Positions 55,485 through 64,000 of a stretch of 64,000 nt of DNA are shown here, one piece after another (position 1 is the first letter of the stretch; each line of letters starts with the position of its first letter). Source of the DNA: Nocardiopsis xinjiangensis YIM 90004 (GTDB taxonomy: Bacteria > Actinomycetota > Actinomycetes > Streptosporangiales > Streptosporangiaceae). Location of the stretch: the NCBI RefSeq assembly GCF_000341145.1, contig NZ_ANBE01000009.1:119209-183208 (forward strand). The letters run 5' to 3'. Position numbers and translations under genes: made by a program. The notes below the pieces were generated by a model that saw nothing but the letters and a program-made list of their open reading frames with translations, made no database searches and was not told the origin of the DNA.

Positions 55485-57352
55485 GAGCCACCCCCGGCCA
55501 CCGGACCCGCTCCGCACTGACCGCGGCCGCCGCCTGTGTCCTGCTGGCCTCCTGCGCCGGCGTGCCCACAACAGGACCGGTCGTGCCCGGTGACGGCGGC
55601 GACGTCACCTCCGACCCCTACAGCGGCTACGTGCGGCTGCTGCCGGCCGGCCCGCAACCCGGGGTCACTCCCGAGGGCCTCGTCAACGGGTTCCTCAAGG
55701 ACATGGGCAGCTTCGAAGAGGACCACAAGGCCGCCCGCAGCTACATGCTGCCCGGTCTCGAGGGGTCCTGGTCACCCGACGGATCGGTCCAGGTCTTCCG
55801 TGACCTGGACACCGTCGACCTGGACCCGGAAATCAGCTCCGACGGCCTGACAGCCACGGTGAGCCTGCGCAGTTCCCTGGTGGCCACCATAGACCAGAGC
55901 GGCAAGTACGCCCCCAACGACGACGAGGGCCTGTTCGAGGTCACCTTCCAGCTGGCCCGGGAGGACGGCGCCCCCGACGGCGAGTGGCGCATCCAGGACA
56001 TGCCCGACGAGCTGATCCTCAGTGAACTCGACGTCGAACGCACCCACCGCTCGCTCAACCTCTACTACTTCAACCCCGAGGGCACCGCCCTGGTGCCCGA
56101 CCCCGTCTACCTGCCGGTGAGTAACAACGAGCTCGCCGAACGCCTGCTCGACAAGCTCATGGACGGCCCCAGCGACTGGTCGGGACCGGCTGTGCGCTCG
56201 GCCTTCCCCGACGACGCCGAGACCGACCTCGAGGTCGACAGCGAGAGCGCGACCGTGGACGTGGAGACGGGGGGAGACCCCGACACCGTGGAGATGGGCG
56301 CGCAGATCGCCTGGACCCTGCGGCAGATCCCCGATATCCAGGAGTTCACCCTCAGGGTCGACGGTACCGAGGTGAGCTTCCCCGGAACAGAGGGCGAGAG
56401 CGAGGAGCGCCCGCGTCCCGGCGACGACTTCTGGTCAGGGGTGAGCCCGAGCGCGACCACATCCAGCAGCCGTGCCTACTACTCCCACGACGGCCAGCTC
56501 TGGTCGGCCGGCGACTGGGAGAACGAGAACTTCGACGACGTGGAGCGTGTGGCCGGTCCCCTGGGCGCCGGCGAGGTGCCTGTCGAGACCTTCGCGTTCT
56601 CCATGGACGAGAGCACCGTCGCGGGCATCACCCTGGGCAGCGACGAGGTCGTCACCAGCTTCACCAGCCCCGGGGCCGAGTACGAGACCGTCCTGGACGA
56701 CGGGGTCTTCACCGAGCTCTCCTGGGACGTCAACGGCCACTTGTGGGTCGTGGAGGAGACCGAACAGCCCGAGAGCCGCGAGGACGAGGACGAGGCGGAC
56801 CGTCCCCAGGGCGATCAGCCCACCATCGACGGCGAGACACAGGCGCCCGAGCCGGGCGGCTCCGCTCTGTGGCTGCTGCGCGGGGGCGACGAGGTCGTCC
56901 GGGTGGAGCTCCCCGAACTCCGGGACCGTTCGTTGGTCGACTTCCAGATCTCCCGGGACGGTACCCGCGCCGCTGCGATCACCGAGGTCGACGGCGAACG
57001 GTCCCTGGAAGTGGGGCGTGTGGTCGTCGACGGCGACCAGGTGGCCGTCGGCGGGTTCATGCCCCTGGCGAGCGAGCTCGAGGACATCATCGACGTGTCC
57101 TGGCGCTCCGGTGACCAGCTCGCCATCCTCGGCTCCCGTGACGGGAGCACCAGCCAGGCGTTCCTGGTGCCGGTGGACGGCGGGAGCCCGCCCGCGAGCA
57201 CCGGTTCTGCGATCCCGGGCATGGTGACCATCTCCGGTGCCCCCAGACAGCCGCTCATCTCCGGGACCGACGACGGCAGCATCTGGGTGTCCAACGATCG
57301 CCTGAACTGGCAGACCGCGGTCGAGGGCGTGGCGCCGACCTTCCCCGGCTAG
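55481..57352 (+). CDS. lpqB: Lipoprotein LpqB
   Basis: A 623-residue lipoprotein with lipobox LLASC (cysteine at about 25), a GerMN-like module (about 195-300) and a C-terminal beta-propeller-like domain. In mycobacteria LpqB binds the sensor part of MtrB and tunes MtrA output. The ATG overlaps the mtrB stop (ATGA). The stop codon TAG is the last three bases of a CTAG that is repeated beyond a 160-bp MITE-like element, so the insertion did not shorten the protein. Confidence 0.96.
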   Translation: MRATPGHRTRSALTAAAACVLLASCAGVPTTGPVVPGDGGDVTSDPYSGYVRLLPAGPQPGVTPEGLVNGFLKDMGSFEEDHKAARSYMLPGLEGSWSPDGSVQVFRDLDTVDLDPEISSDGLTATVSLRSSLVATIDQSGKYAPNDDEGLFEVTFQLAREDGAPDGEWRIQDMPDELILSELDVERTHRSLNLYYFNPEGTALVPDPVYLPVSNNELAERLLDKLMDGPSDWSGPAVRSAFPDDAETDLEVDSESATVDVETGGDPDTVEMGAQIAWTLRQIPDIQEFTLRVDGTEVSFPGTEGESEERPRPGDDFWSGVSPSATTSSSRAYYSHDGQLWSAGDWENENFDDVERVAGPLGAGEVPVETFAFSMDESTVAGITLGSDEVVTSFTSPGAEYETVLDDGVFTELSWDVNGHLWVVEETEQPESREDEDEADRPQGDQPTIDGETQAPEPGGSALWLLRGGDEVVRVELPELRDRSLVDFQISRDGTRAAAITEVDGERSLEVGRVVVDGDQVAVGGFMPLASELEDIIDVSWRSGDQLAILGSRDGSTSQAFLVPVDGGSPPASTGSAIPGMVTISGAPRQPLISGTDDGSIWVSNDRLNWQTAVEGVAPTFPG

Positions 57353-57512
57353 GTCGTGTTTTTTGAATCATTCCGGGCTCGCATCCACCAGGCTGCCTCT
57401 CGCTGCGTCTCTGCGCTCGTGAAGCACAACCAGGCTGAACTTCGCACATCGTCTTGCGAGAGATTGCCTGGGCGGCCGCTCGCTGATCCGAAAGCCTTCT
57501 AAAAAACACTCC
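57353..57512. mobile_element. MITE-like element with CTAG target duplication
   Basis: Ends are imperfect inverted repeats: left GTCGTGTTTTTTGAA, right (read inward) GGAGTGTTTTTTAGA. The 160-bp unit is bracketed by CTAG on both sides (57349-57352 and 57513-57516), a YTAR-type duplication as made by IS5-group transposases. No coding capacity. The left CTAG includes the lpqB stop codon. Confidence 0.7.
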
Positions 57513-57746
57513 CTAGGTGTGTTGTTCGGTGAGGTTGGTGACGCGGTCGGCGGACACCGGGCTACCTGCTGCGCGGCCTCCCAGCGGCACTCTCACCGCG
57601 TTCTCATCAGTCGACGGCACATCCGGTCCGGGCCCCGCTGCGCGACACTGCTGAGCTTGCGAAGCAGGGCACGGTAGGGGCCTCCTTCCTCGGCCTTGCG
57701 ACAGCACCACTGGATACTCCCGCCCGTCACCCGCCGCCGACCCTCG

Positions 57747-57804
57747 ACGGACGCCTTCGGCGTAGTACTGGTCGAAGCGACGGAAGGCATCCACCGAACA
57801 GGCC
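57747..57804 (-). repeat. Dispersed intergenic repeat, copy B
   Basis: Read on the minus strand: GGCCTGTTCGGTGGATGCC, then TCGCTTCGACCAGTACTACG, then CCGAAGGCGTCC. Over the first 44 bases it matches copy C at about 36. It lies in the 532-bp gap between lpqB and comF. Apart from this repeat and the MITE, the gap (57517-57746, 57805-57884) shows no supported gene. Confidence 0.7.
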
Positions 57805-57884
57805 CTGACCCGGCACGACCACGGTTGTCCACAGATGGCGGATCGGGGGATGCGCGGAGCGGCCGATCCGGTGACCCTCGGAAC

Positions 57885-58658
57885 ATGGATCTCCGCCACC
57901 TGCTCCGCCTCCTGCGCTGTGCCGTCGCCGCCCTGTTCGAACTCCTCCTCCCGCATCCCTGCGCGGGGTGCTCCGGCCCCGACGGTCCCCTGTGTCACCG
58001 GTGCCGTACCCGCCTCGACCGTCGCCCGCGGCGCTGTGTCCCGCGTCCGCGCTGTCCCCAGGTGTGGGCGGCCGGCCCGCACCTGGGCCACGATCGCCGG
58101 GTCCTGCTCGCCCACAAGGAGGGTGGTGCCGACGGTCTCCGTGCCCCGTTGGGGAAGCGACTGGCACGGGTGTACGCGGCCACGGGGTGGTCCGATGCGG
58201 ACACCGTCCTCGTGCCCGTACCTTCGCGCGGGCCCGGGCCGGGGGAGGGGCCGGTCGCCGCGCTCGCGGAGGCGGCCCTGGCCGCGTCCGGAGGAGCGCG
58301 GGCCGGTCGTGTGGTACCGCTGCTGCGCTACCGCTACGCGGCCCGCCGACAGGTGGGCCTCGGGCGCAGGGAACGCCTGCGGAACCGGGTCGGGGTGTTC
58401 ACCGTCGATCCTGCGGCCGTACGTGTGCGGGGCTCACCCGTGGTCGTGGTCGACGACGTGCTCACCACCGGGTCGACCCTGGTCGAAGCGACGCGGGTGC
58501 TGCGCGGAGCGGGGCTGCGTGTGGTCGGTGCGATCGTGCTCAACGAGAGCCGCCGCCGGGATGCGGACCAGCCTGTACAAAGGTTTTACACGGAGCTCTC
58601 GGGAAGCGAAAAGCCCTTGTGTGCAGGCGTTCGTGAGGCATACCCGAGGTCCGGGTGA
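57885..58658 (+). CDS. comF: ComF-family phosphoribosyltransferase-like protein
   Basis: A 257-residue protein. An N-terminal zinc ribbon (PCAGCSGPDGPLCHRCRTRL) precedes a type-I phosphoribosyltransferase domain with the PRPP loop VVVVDDVLTTGSTLVEA. ComF is linked to DNA uptake in Gram-positives, but actinobacterial members sit beside hpf and have no proven role. The ATG at 57885 gives the usual start; the frame is open upstream into repeat B. Confidence 0.9.
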   Translation: MDLRHLLRLLRCAVAALFELLLPHPCAGCSGPDGPLCHRCRTRLDRRPRRCVPRPRCPQVWAAGPHLGHDRRVLLAHKEGGADGLRAPLGKRLARVYAATGWSDADTVLVPVPSRGPGPGEGPVAALAEAALAASGGARAGRVVPLLRYRYAARRQVGLGRRERLRNRVGVFTVDPAAVRVRGSPVVVVDDVLTTGSTLVEATRVLRGAGLRVVGAIVLNESRRRDADQPVQRFYTELSGSEKPLCAGVREAYPRSG

Positions 58659-59229
58659 GTTATCAGTACCTGACATCAGTCGCTGGACGGGTTACCGTCC
58701 AAGTATGGCACCCGTCCGGGTCCGTGGTTGCGCCGGAGACGAAGCTCGCGGGAACACCGACGAGCAGTTCCGGCAAGCCGAGGCCAGGCGCAGGCGAAAC
58801 GGCCCACGTAAGGCGACTTTTCGTCGACCGATCACGGTGCGCCTTAGAGGTAAGTCCTGCCCCGCGGAGGGTCCCGATGTCCCTCACGGCAGGGAGAAGG
58901 GCAGTAGTCGCGAACAAGAGCGGCGACCCCCTCAGCAGGCGGATGTGGGGACGAAGACCAGGTCGGCCGGGCGGGTGGCATGCCAACCCGTGGAGGCCGT
59001 CGGAAACGGCGGCCTCCGCCGCCCTTCCCGCGCTCCCCGTTACACCTCATCTCCAGGAACACCCGGTACCGCCGGGTTGCTCGGCCTGTCGTCAACGGGC
59101 CACTCATCCCCTCCCGAGCTGCGGAAGCCATGTGCAAAGACCGACGTGGGGCGCGTGATGACCGTGCCGCGCGTGGGTATACGCATCTTCAACCGAGCCG
59201 TGAAACGACCGGACTTGACCGGGCCGGCA
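58659..59229. other. Long non-coding interval upstream of hpf
   Basis: No gene is supported here. Two inverted repeats are visible: GGACGG/CCGTCC around GTTA (58685-58700) and TAAGGCG/CGCCTTA (58809-58846). A GGGTAT (59175-59180), the -10 of SigB/SigF-type stress promoters, lies about 155 bp before hpf, but its -35 is unclear. Confidence 0.4.
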
Positions 59230-59327
59230 ACGGAAGGGGGCTAGCGCGCGACACCCTTTTCCGTCTCTTGACGGAAGGGGATGCAGAGCCAGCTTGGCCG
59301 TCACTGACGGCCACGCGATGAAGGGGG
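59230..59327 (+). promoter_or_regulatory. hpf leader with alternative pairings
   Basis: The pyrimidine tract CCCTTTTCCGTC (59254-59265) can pair with a downstream GACGGAAGGGG (59270-59280), with an upstream ACGGAAGGGG (59230-59239), and, through GAAGGGGG, with the ribosome site of hpf (about 59320-59327). A further 8-bp palindrome GGCCGTCA/TGACGGCC (59296-59312) sits just before the ribosome site. Confidence 0.5.
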
Positions 59328-59332
59328 TCCCT

Positions 59333-60007
59333 ATGGACATCATCGTCAAGGGTCGACGCACCAATGTGAGCGACAAGTTTCGACAGCAGGTCGAGACCAA
59401 GCTCGACAGGCTCTCCAAGTGGGAGAAGAAGGGTATGAGCGTCGACGTGGAGGTGTCCACGGAGCGCAACCCCAGGCTCGCGGACGTTCGTGAGCGGGTT
59501 GAGCTGACCATTCACTCCGACGGACCCGTGATCCGCAGCGAAGCGGCAGCCGCAGACCGCTACGGCGCCCTGGACCTCGCGGTCGACAAGGTCGAGGCGC
59601 GTCTGCGCAAGTCGGCGGATCGCCGCAAGGTGCATCGCGGAAACCGCACTCCCGTCTCCGTGGCGGCAGCCACCGCCGACCTTCCCGGAGACCTGCCCGG
59701 CACCCTCACCGCACAGCGAGCCGAACCCCCGGCCCAGCGTGAGAGCGACGACAGAGAGGTCGACGGCGCCGCGGTCGACGGGCGCTTCTCCGACAAGTTC
59801 GTCGAGCTCGACACCCAAGGTGAGGCACCCGTGGTCGTGCGGGAGAAGTTCCACCGAGCCAAGCCCATGAGCATCGACCAGGCGTTGATGGAGATGGAAC
59901 TCATCGGGCACGACTTCTACCTCTTCCACGACGAAGTCAAGGACGCCCCGAGCGTCGTCTACCGTCGTAAGGGCTTCGACTACGGGGTCCTCCGACTGGT
60001 CGACTGA
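59333..60007 (+). CDS. hpf: Long-form ribosome hibernation promoting factor
   Basis: A 224-residue protein. The N-terminal S30AE domain (MDIIVKGRRTNVSDKFRQQV, KLDRLSKWE, DLAVDKVEARLRKSADRRK) binds the decoding site; a linker of about 60 residues leads to the C-terminal dimerisation domain (KPMSIDQALMEMELIGHDFYLFHDE and VYRRKGFDYGVLRLVD), which pairs 70S ribosomes into inactive dimers. The ATG at 59333 has AAGGGGG 5 nt upstream. Confidence 0.96.
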   Translation: MDIIVKGRRTNVSDKFRQQVETKLDRLSKWEKKGMSVDVEVSTERNPRLADVRERVELTIHSDGPVIRSEAAAADRYGALDLAVDKVEARLRKSADRRKVHRGNRTPVSVAAATADLPGDLPGTLTAQRAEPPAQRESDDREVDGAAVDGRFSDKFVELDTQGEAPVVVREKFHRAKPMSIDQALMEMELIGHDFYLFHDEVKDAPSVVYRRKGFDYGVLRLVD

Positions 60008-60057
60008 GGCCTGTTCGGCGGGCGCCTTCCACCGCTCGGACCAGTACTGCGCAGTCA
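60008..60057 (+). repeat. Dispersed intergenic repeat, copy C
   Basis: Starts on the base after the hpf stop codon: GGCCTGTTCGGCGG, GCGCCTTCC, ACCGCTCGGACCAGTACTGCG. It aligns without gaps to copy B at about 36 of 44 bases. Confidence 0.65.
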
Positions 60058-60121
60058 GGCGATGGTGTGGGCCGGTGTCCGCCGAGCAGGCCCTGTAGCC
60101 CTCCGAGCACCCGACACATGA

Positions 60122-60159
60122 GAGGGGCCGGCACCGGGATCTCCCGGCGCCGGCCCCTC
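60122..60159. terminator. Hairpin between hpf and the small membrane-protein gene
   Basis: GAGGGGCCGGC (60122-60132) pairs with GCCGGCCCCTC (60149-60159), with an inner CCGGG/CCCGG. It lies between convergent genes, so it may end both. Confidence 0.7.
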
Positions 60160-60172
60160 GTCGCGGTTCCGG

Positions 60173-60700
60173 TCAGCCTGTTGTGCGCCCGGCCTTGCGT
60201 TCGCGCTTGCGTTCCTTGCGCATCATCGACTTGATGCGGTGCAGGGGTGTCTGGTGGGGCTCCTCGGACTCGTCGCGGGGAGAGTCCAGCACGACGTCCG
60301 TGAGGATGTCGCACGTGAGCGCGACGACCGCTGCGGCCACCATCATGAGCGCACCGAGGACGAGCGGCACGAGTGCCCAGCCCATGGCGAGGGAGAGCCC
60401 GCCCAGGGCGAAGCCCACGCAGGCGAGCACCACCACGACCCAGGAGCTGGCTCTGCCGCGGTGCCGGTTGGTCGGCGCCAACGCGCCGCCCTGGCGTTGG
60501 AAACCGCGGATGCGTCCGAAGCCCTCGTGGTCGCCGGGATGGTGCTGCTCCCAGCTCATCGCGTTGTGTTCGTCGGCCACCGGGTCCCGGACATCGCCCC
60601 AGTCACCTCCGATGGCCGGATCGGTCCCCTGGCGCGGAACGGAGGGGCGGTCGGTCACTGCCCCCCGGACCTGGTGCTTCCTTCGCGACTGTGCATCCAT
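60173..60700 (-). CDS. Small membrane protein of unknown function
   Basis: A 175-residue protein with a polar N-terminus (about 1-80), two membrane helices (SSWVVVVLACVGFALGGLSLAM and LVPLVLGALMMVAAAVVALTC) and a basic C-terminus (SMMRKERKRERKAGR). The ATG at 60700 has GAGGGGG just upstream; the earlier GTG at 60727 lacks one. No family recognised. It is divergent from secA across 313 bp that shows no other gene. Confidence 0.7.
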   Translation of the reverse strand: MDAQSRRKHQVRGAVTDRPSVPRQGTDPAIGGDWGDVRDPVADEHNAMSWEQHHPGDHEGFGRIRGFQRQGGALAPTNRHRGRASSWVVVVLACVGFALGGLSLAMGWALVPLVLGALMMVAAAVVALTCDILTDVVLDSPRDESEEPHQTPLHRIKSMMRKERKRERKAGRTTG

Positions 60701-61013
60701 GGGGTCCCCCTCACTCCGATGGAACACTCCGTGTCTCTTTCTCTACCCATGAGGGGCGAAGTGCACCAATGCCTCGAATCGATACAGAAGAGCAAGGGAA
60801 CATCCGGACCCGTTCCGTGTGTTGTGCCCCAGTGACCGGAAGTGTCCCGGGCCCGTGCGACGAGTCCGGCGGAGCTACGGCAAGGGTCCTCTAGGATGGG
60901 TGACCCAGGCCCCAGAACCCCCGGCTGTGAGCCGCGGCCAGCGGTCAGCGGGGCCCAGGTACACGCTCCACGGACGTGGGGCCAACCGTGATGTGGCGAG
61001 GAGCGCGAAGGAA

Positions 61014-63857
61014 GTGCCAGGGATACTCAGTAAGCTCCTGCGCGCGGGTGAGGGAAAGATCCTGCGCCGGCTGAACAAGCTGAAGGACCAGGTCAACTCG
61101 CTCGAGGACGAGTACACCGACCTCAGCGACGAAGAACTGCGAGACCTCACGCAGGAGTACAAGGAACGCCACCAGGACGGCGAGACGCTGGACGACCTCC
61201 TCCCGGAGGCCTTCGCGACCGTTCGAGAGGCGGCCAAACGCACCCTGGGCCAGCGCCACTTCGACGTCCAGGTCATGGGTGGCGCCGCACTGCACCTCGG
61301 CAACATCGCCGAGATGAAGACCGGTGAGGGCAAGACCCTGACCGGAACTCTCGCGGTCTACCTGAATGCGTTGGCCGACCGCGGCGTCCACGTCATCACC
61401 ACCAACGACTACCTTGCCCGCCGTGACGCCCAGAACATGGGCCGCGTCTACCAGTTCCTCGGGCTCGAGGTGGGCGTGGTGGGTCCGAACATGACGCAGG
61501 AACAGCGCAAGGCCGCCTACCAGGCCGACATCACCTACGGGACCAACAACGAGTTCGGTTTCGACTACCTGCGCGACAACATGGCGCTGTCCCTGGACAA
61601 CACCGTCCAGCGCGACCACTGCTTCGCGCTCGTGGACGAGGTCGACTCCATCCTCATCGACGAGGCGCGTACCCCGCTGATCATCAGCGGCCCTTCGGAA
61701 CAGAACTCGCGTTGGTACTCCGAGTTCGCCAAGATCGCTCCCCGGCTCAAGGCCGACGAGGACTACGAGGTCGACGAGAAGAAGCGCACCGTCGGCATCA
61801 CCGAGGACGGCGTGGCCAAGGTCGAGGACTGGCTGGGCATCGACAACCTCTACGAGGCCGTCAACACTCCGCTCATCAGCTTCCTCAACAACTCGATCAA
61901 GGCCAAGGAGCTCTACAACAAGGACAAGGAGTACATCGTCAAGGACGGTGAGGTCCTCATCGTCGACGAGTTCACCGGACGTGTCCTGGCGGGGCGGCGC
62001 TACAACGAGGGCATGCACCAGGCCATCGAGGCCAAGGAACGCGTGAAGATCAAGGACGAGAACCAGACTCTCGCCAAGGTCACCCTCCAGAACTACTTCC
62101 GCCTCTACGACAAACTCGCCGGTATGACCGGTACGGCCCAGACCGAGGCTGCCGAGTTCCACCAGACCTACGGTGTCGGTGTGGTGCCCATTCCCACCAA
62201 CGAACCGATGATCCGTGAGGACGTCAAGGACGTCGTCTACCAGAGCGAAGAGGCCAAGTTCCAGGCCCTGGCCGAGGACATCGCCGACCGCCACGAGGCC
62301 GGCCAGCCGGTCCTGGTCGGGACCACGAGCGTGGAGAAGTCCGAGCTGCTCTCGCGCATGCTCAAGCGCGAGGGCGTCAAGCACGAGGTCCTCAACGCGA
62401 AGAACCACGCGAGTGAAGCCTCCATCATCGCCCGGGCGGGCAAGCTCGGTTCGGTCACCGTGGCCACCAACATGGCCGGCCGCGGTACCGACATCATGCT
62501 CGGCGGCAACCCCGACTTCCTCGCCGACGAGGAGCTCCAGGCACGCGGGCTCAGCCCGCTGGAGACCCCGGAGGAGTACGAGGAGGCCTGGCCGGAGGCG
62601 CTGAAGAAGGCCACCGAGGACTACGAGGCCGAGCACGAACAGGTCGTCGAGGCCGGCGGTCTGTACGTGCTCGGCACCGAGCGCCACGAGTCCCGCCGGA
62701 TCGACAACCAGCTCCGTGGCCGTTCCGGGCGTCAGGGCGACCCCGGTATCTCGCGGTTCTACCTCTCTTTGCAGGACGACCTGCTGCGCTTGTTCAACAG
62801 CTCGCGCCTCGAGGTCTTCATGGAGCGGTTGAACATCCCCGAGGACCAGCCGATCGAGTCCGGCATGGTCAGCAAGGCGATCGCCTCCGCGCAGGGCCAG
62901 GTCGAGACCCAGAACTTCGAGACGCGGAAGAACGTCCTGAAGTACGACGAGGTCCTCAACCGCCAGCGCAAGGTCATCTACGCCGAGCGCCGCAAGGTCC
63001 TGGACGGGCAGAACCTGCGCGAGCAGATGATGGAGATGCTGGAGGAGGTCCTGCGCGGCTACGTCTCCGGGGAGACTGCCCAGGGCGACCCCGCCGACTG
63101 GGACCTCGACAGGCTCTGGAGGGCGTTCAAGCAGATCTACCCGGTCAGCCTCACCGTCGACGAGTTCATCGACGAGAACGGCGGCCTGGAGAACATCACC
63201 GGCCGCGTCATCGCCGACGGTGTCGTGGAGGACGCCCGCATCGCCTATGAGGCCCGCGAGGCCGAACTGGGCGAGGAGACGATGCGCGAGGTCGAGCGCC
63301 GCGTGATCCTCCAGGTCATGGACCGGAAGTGGCGCGAGCACCTCTACGAGATGGACTACCTCCAGGAGGGCATCGGCCTGCGTGCGATGGCCCAGCGCAA
63401 CCCGCTCATCGAGTTCCAGCGCGAGGGCTTCGACATGTTCCAGGAGATGCTGGAGGCCATCAAGGAGGAATCGGTCGGCTTCGTCTTCAACGTCGAGGTC
63501 CAGGTCCGCAAGAACGAGGAGCAGGCCCTGACCCCGGCCGCGGCGGCTCAGACCGCCGGTGCCGTGGGCGGTGCCACCGGGGCCCCGGCCGTGGCCACCG
63601 CGGTGGAGGAGGACGAGGAGGCCGTGGAGGCCGCTGCGCCCTCCGCCGAAGCGGAGGAGGCCGAGGACGTCTTCGTTCCGGGTTTCGGTGAGGACCGGCC
63701 CGACCGCCTTCAGTACTCGGCCCCGAGCGAGGACGGCTCCGTGGAGCGCCACAGCGAGTCGACCGACGAGTACGCGGGCACCTCGCGCAACGCGCCCTGC
63801 CCGTGCGGCTCCGGCAAGAAGTTCAAGAAGTGCCATGGTGACCCGGCCCACCGCTAG
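61014..63857 (+). CDS. secA: Preprotein translocase ATPase SecA
   Basis: A 947-residue SecA1-type motor that pushes unfolded proteins through SecYEG. Walker A MKTGEGKT (about 100), DEAD-type [16 protein letters not shown] (about 208), preprotein-binding region, [22 protein letters not shown] in the second motor domain, the [13 protein letters not shown] motif, and the C-terminal zinc motif [16 protein letters not shown]. The GTG at 61014 is chosen because it gives the family N-terminus [12 protein letters not shown] and AGGAG lies upstream; the frame is open to 60819 but that part is unlike SecA. Confidence 0.97.
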   Translation: MPGILSKLLRAGEGKILRRLNKLKDQVNSLEDEYTDLSDEELRDLTQEYKERHQDGETLDDLLPEAFATVREAAKRTLGQRHFDVQVMGGAALHLGNIAEMKTGEGKTLTGTLAVYLNALADRGVHVITTNDYLARRDAQNMGRVYQFLGLEVGVVGPNMTQEQRKAAYQADITYGTNNEFGFDYLRDNMALSLDNTVQRDHCFALVDEVDSILIDEARTPLIISGPSEQNSRWYSEFAKIAPRLKADEDYEVDEKKRTVGITEDGVAKVEDWLGIDNLYEAVNTPLISFLNNSIKAKELYNKDKEYIVKDGEVLIVDEFTGRVLAGRRYNEGMHQAIEAKERVKIKDENQTLAKVTLQNYFRLYDKLAGMTGTAQTEAAEFHQTYGVGVVPIPTNEPMIREDVKDVVYQSEEAKFQALAEDIADRHEAGQPVLVGTTSVEKSELLSRMLKREGVKHEVLNAKNHASEASIIARAGKLGSVTVATNMAGRGTDIMLGGNPDFLADEELQARGLSPLETPEEYEEAWPEALKKATEDYEAEHEQVVEAGGLYVLGTERHESRRIDNQLRGRSGRQGDPGISRFYLSLQDDLLRLFNSSRLEVFMERLNIPEDQPIESGMVSKAIASAQGQVETQNFETRKNVLKYDEVLNRQRKVIYAERRKVLDGQNLREQMMEMLEEVLRGYVSGETAQGDPADWDLDRLWRAFKQIYPVSLTVDEFIDENGGLENITGRVIADGVVEDARIAYEAREAELGEETMREVERRVILQVMDRKWREHLYEMDYLQEGIGLRAMAQRNPLIEFQREGFDMFQEMLEAIKEESVGFVFNVEVQVRKNEEQALTPAAAAQTAGAVGGATGAPAVATAVEEDEEAVEAAAPSAEAEEAEDVFVPGFGEDRPDRLQYSAPSEDGSVERHSESTDEYAGTSRNAPCPCGSGKKFKKCHGDPAHR

Positions 63858-63896
63858 GGTCTGAGCCCCGGCCGCCGGGGTTCGTCACCGATACCT

Positions 63897-63930
63897 GTGG
63901 GCGCGGTCCCCTTCCCGGGGCCGCGCCCAC
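63897..63930 (+). terminator. Terminator after secA
   Basis: GTGGGCGCGG and CCCC (63897-63911) pair with GGGG and CCGCGCCCAC (63917-63930) around TTCCC, about 40 bp after the secA stop. The rest of the window to 64000 shows no gene. Confidence 0.8.
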
Positions 63931-64000
63931 TGTCGTGTCCTGCCGGGCCCGTCAGGACACGGAAAAAGCGGGAGGGGATCAGCCGGCGGGGCCGGGGCCG

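Noticed and set aside
57513..58115. A 200-codon minus-strand frame between the MITE and comF
   Set aside because: It crosses dispersed repeat B and antisense comF sequence, is low in complexity and matches no family.
58655..59321. Several frames in the interval before hpf
   Set aside because: None has a ribosome site, plausible composition or motif; the region is better read as regulatory or non-coding.
60945..63851. A 968-codon open frame antisense to secA
   Set aside because: It mirrors secA codon by codon and has no ribosome site or family motifs; long antisense frames are expected at this GC content.

Overview
The window is very GC-rich and gene-dense, with GTG/TTG starts, WhiB, MtrAB-LpqB, coenzyme F420 genes and a TIGR03089 protein, so it comes from an actinomycete chromosome. 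The whiB / manB / Trm112 / adenosylhomocysteinase / mtrA-mtrB-lpqB / comF / hpf / secA order matches the conserved core block known from Streptomyces. A cyclodipeptide synthase, a two-subunit cyclodipeptide oxidase and two methyltransferases form the same gene set as the nocazine cluster of Nocardiopsis dassonvillei, so Nocardiopsis or a close relative is the best guess (inference; no search was run).

Layout. 1-400: two identical initiator tRNA genes, each with its own promoter, then a terminator. 0.6-12.5 kb: housekeeping and small regulatory genes (lipoprotein, hisN, TetR, DUF2087, rsgA-aroA, cysteine desulfurase, secreted cyclophilin, Xre/DUF5753 regulator, amidohydrolase, a probably frameshifted DUF3592 membrane protein, TIGR03089). 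12.5-17.7 kb: a surface-glycan set (GT-C-like membrane protein, DPM1-like GT2, GT4, flippase-like protein). 17.8-20.4 kb: fbiC for the F420 chromophore. 20.5-21.5 kb: secreted GH18 chitinase. 21.8-25.6 kb: the cyclodipeptide cluster, with three overlapping minus-strand genes between two plus-strand methyltransferases. 25.6-27.9 kb: fbiA-fbiB, completing F420 synthesis. 28.1-36.2 kb: a YGQ-repeat membrane protein, whiB with a large nested dyad upstream, a giant membrane glycosyltransferase with a DUF5719 partner, a zincin-fold protein lacking its HExxH motif, and DUF3499. 36.2-43.9 kb: manB, Trm112, a Ser/Thr kinase, a possibly degenerate Fic-fold protein, a MerR regulator and two tandem adenosylhomocysteinases. 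43.9-52.7 kb: RDD, SpoIIM, an inserted STAND NTPase, and the DUF58 / MoxR / DUF4350 / DUF4129 / membrane-protein operon. 53-57.4 kb: mtrA-mtrB-lpqB. 57.4-64 kb: a MITE-like element at the lpqB stop codon, comF, hpf with an unusual leader, a small membrane protein, and secA.

How the genes connect. FbiC makes FO, FbiA adds the phospholactyl-type moiety and FbiB completes and glutamylates F420. The cyclodipeptide synthase would build a cyclic dipeptide from aminoacyl-tRNAs, the oxidase would dehydrogenate it and the methyltransferases would decorate it; the S-adenosylhomocysteine released is the substrate of the two adenosylhomocysteinases further along. WhiB, MtrAB-LpqB, the glycosyltransferases and the chitinase belong to development and envelope biology.

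Structures not explained by genes include a three-copy dispersed intergenic repeat, a 160-bp MITE-like element with CTAG target duplications, nested palindromes upstream of whiB, an operator-like palindrome between merR and ahcY, and mutually exclusive pairing options in the hpf leader.
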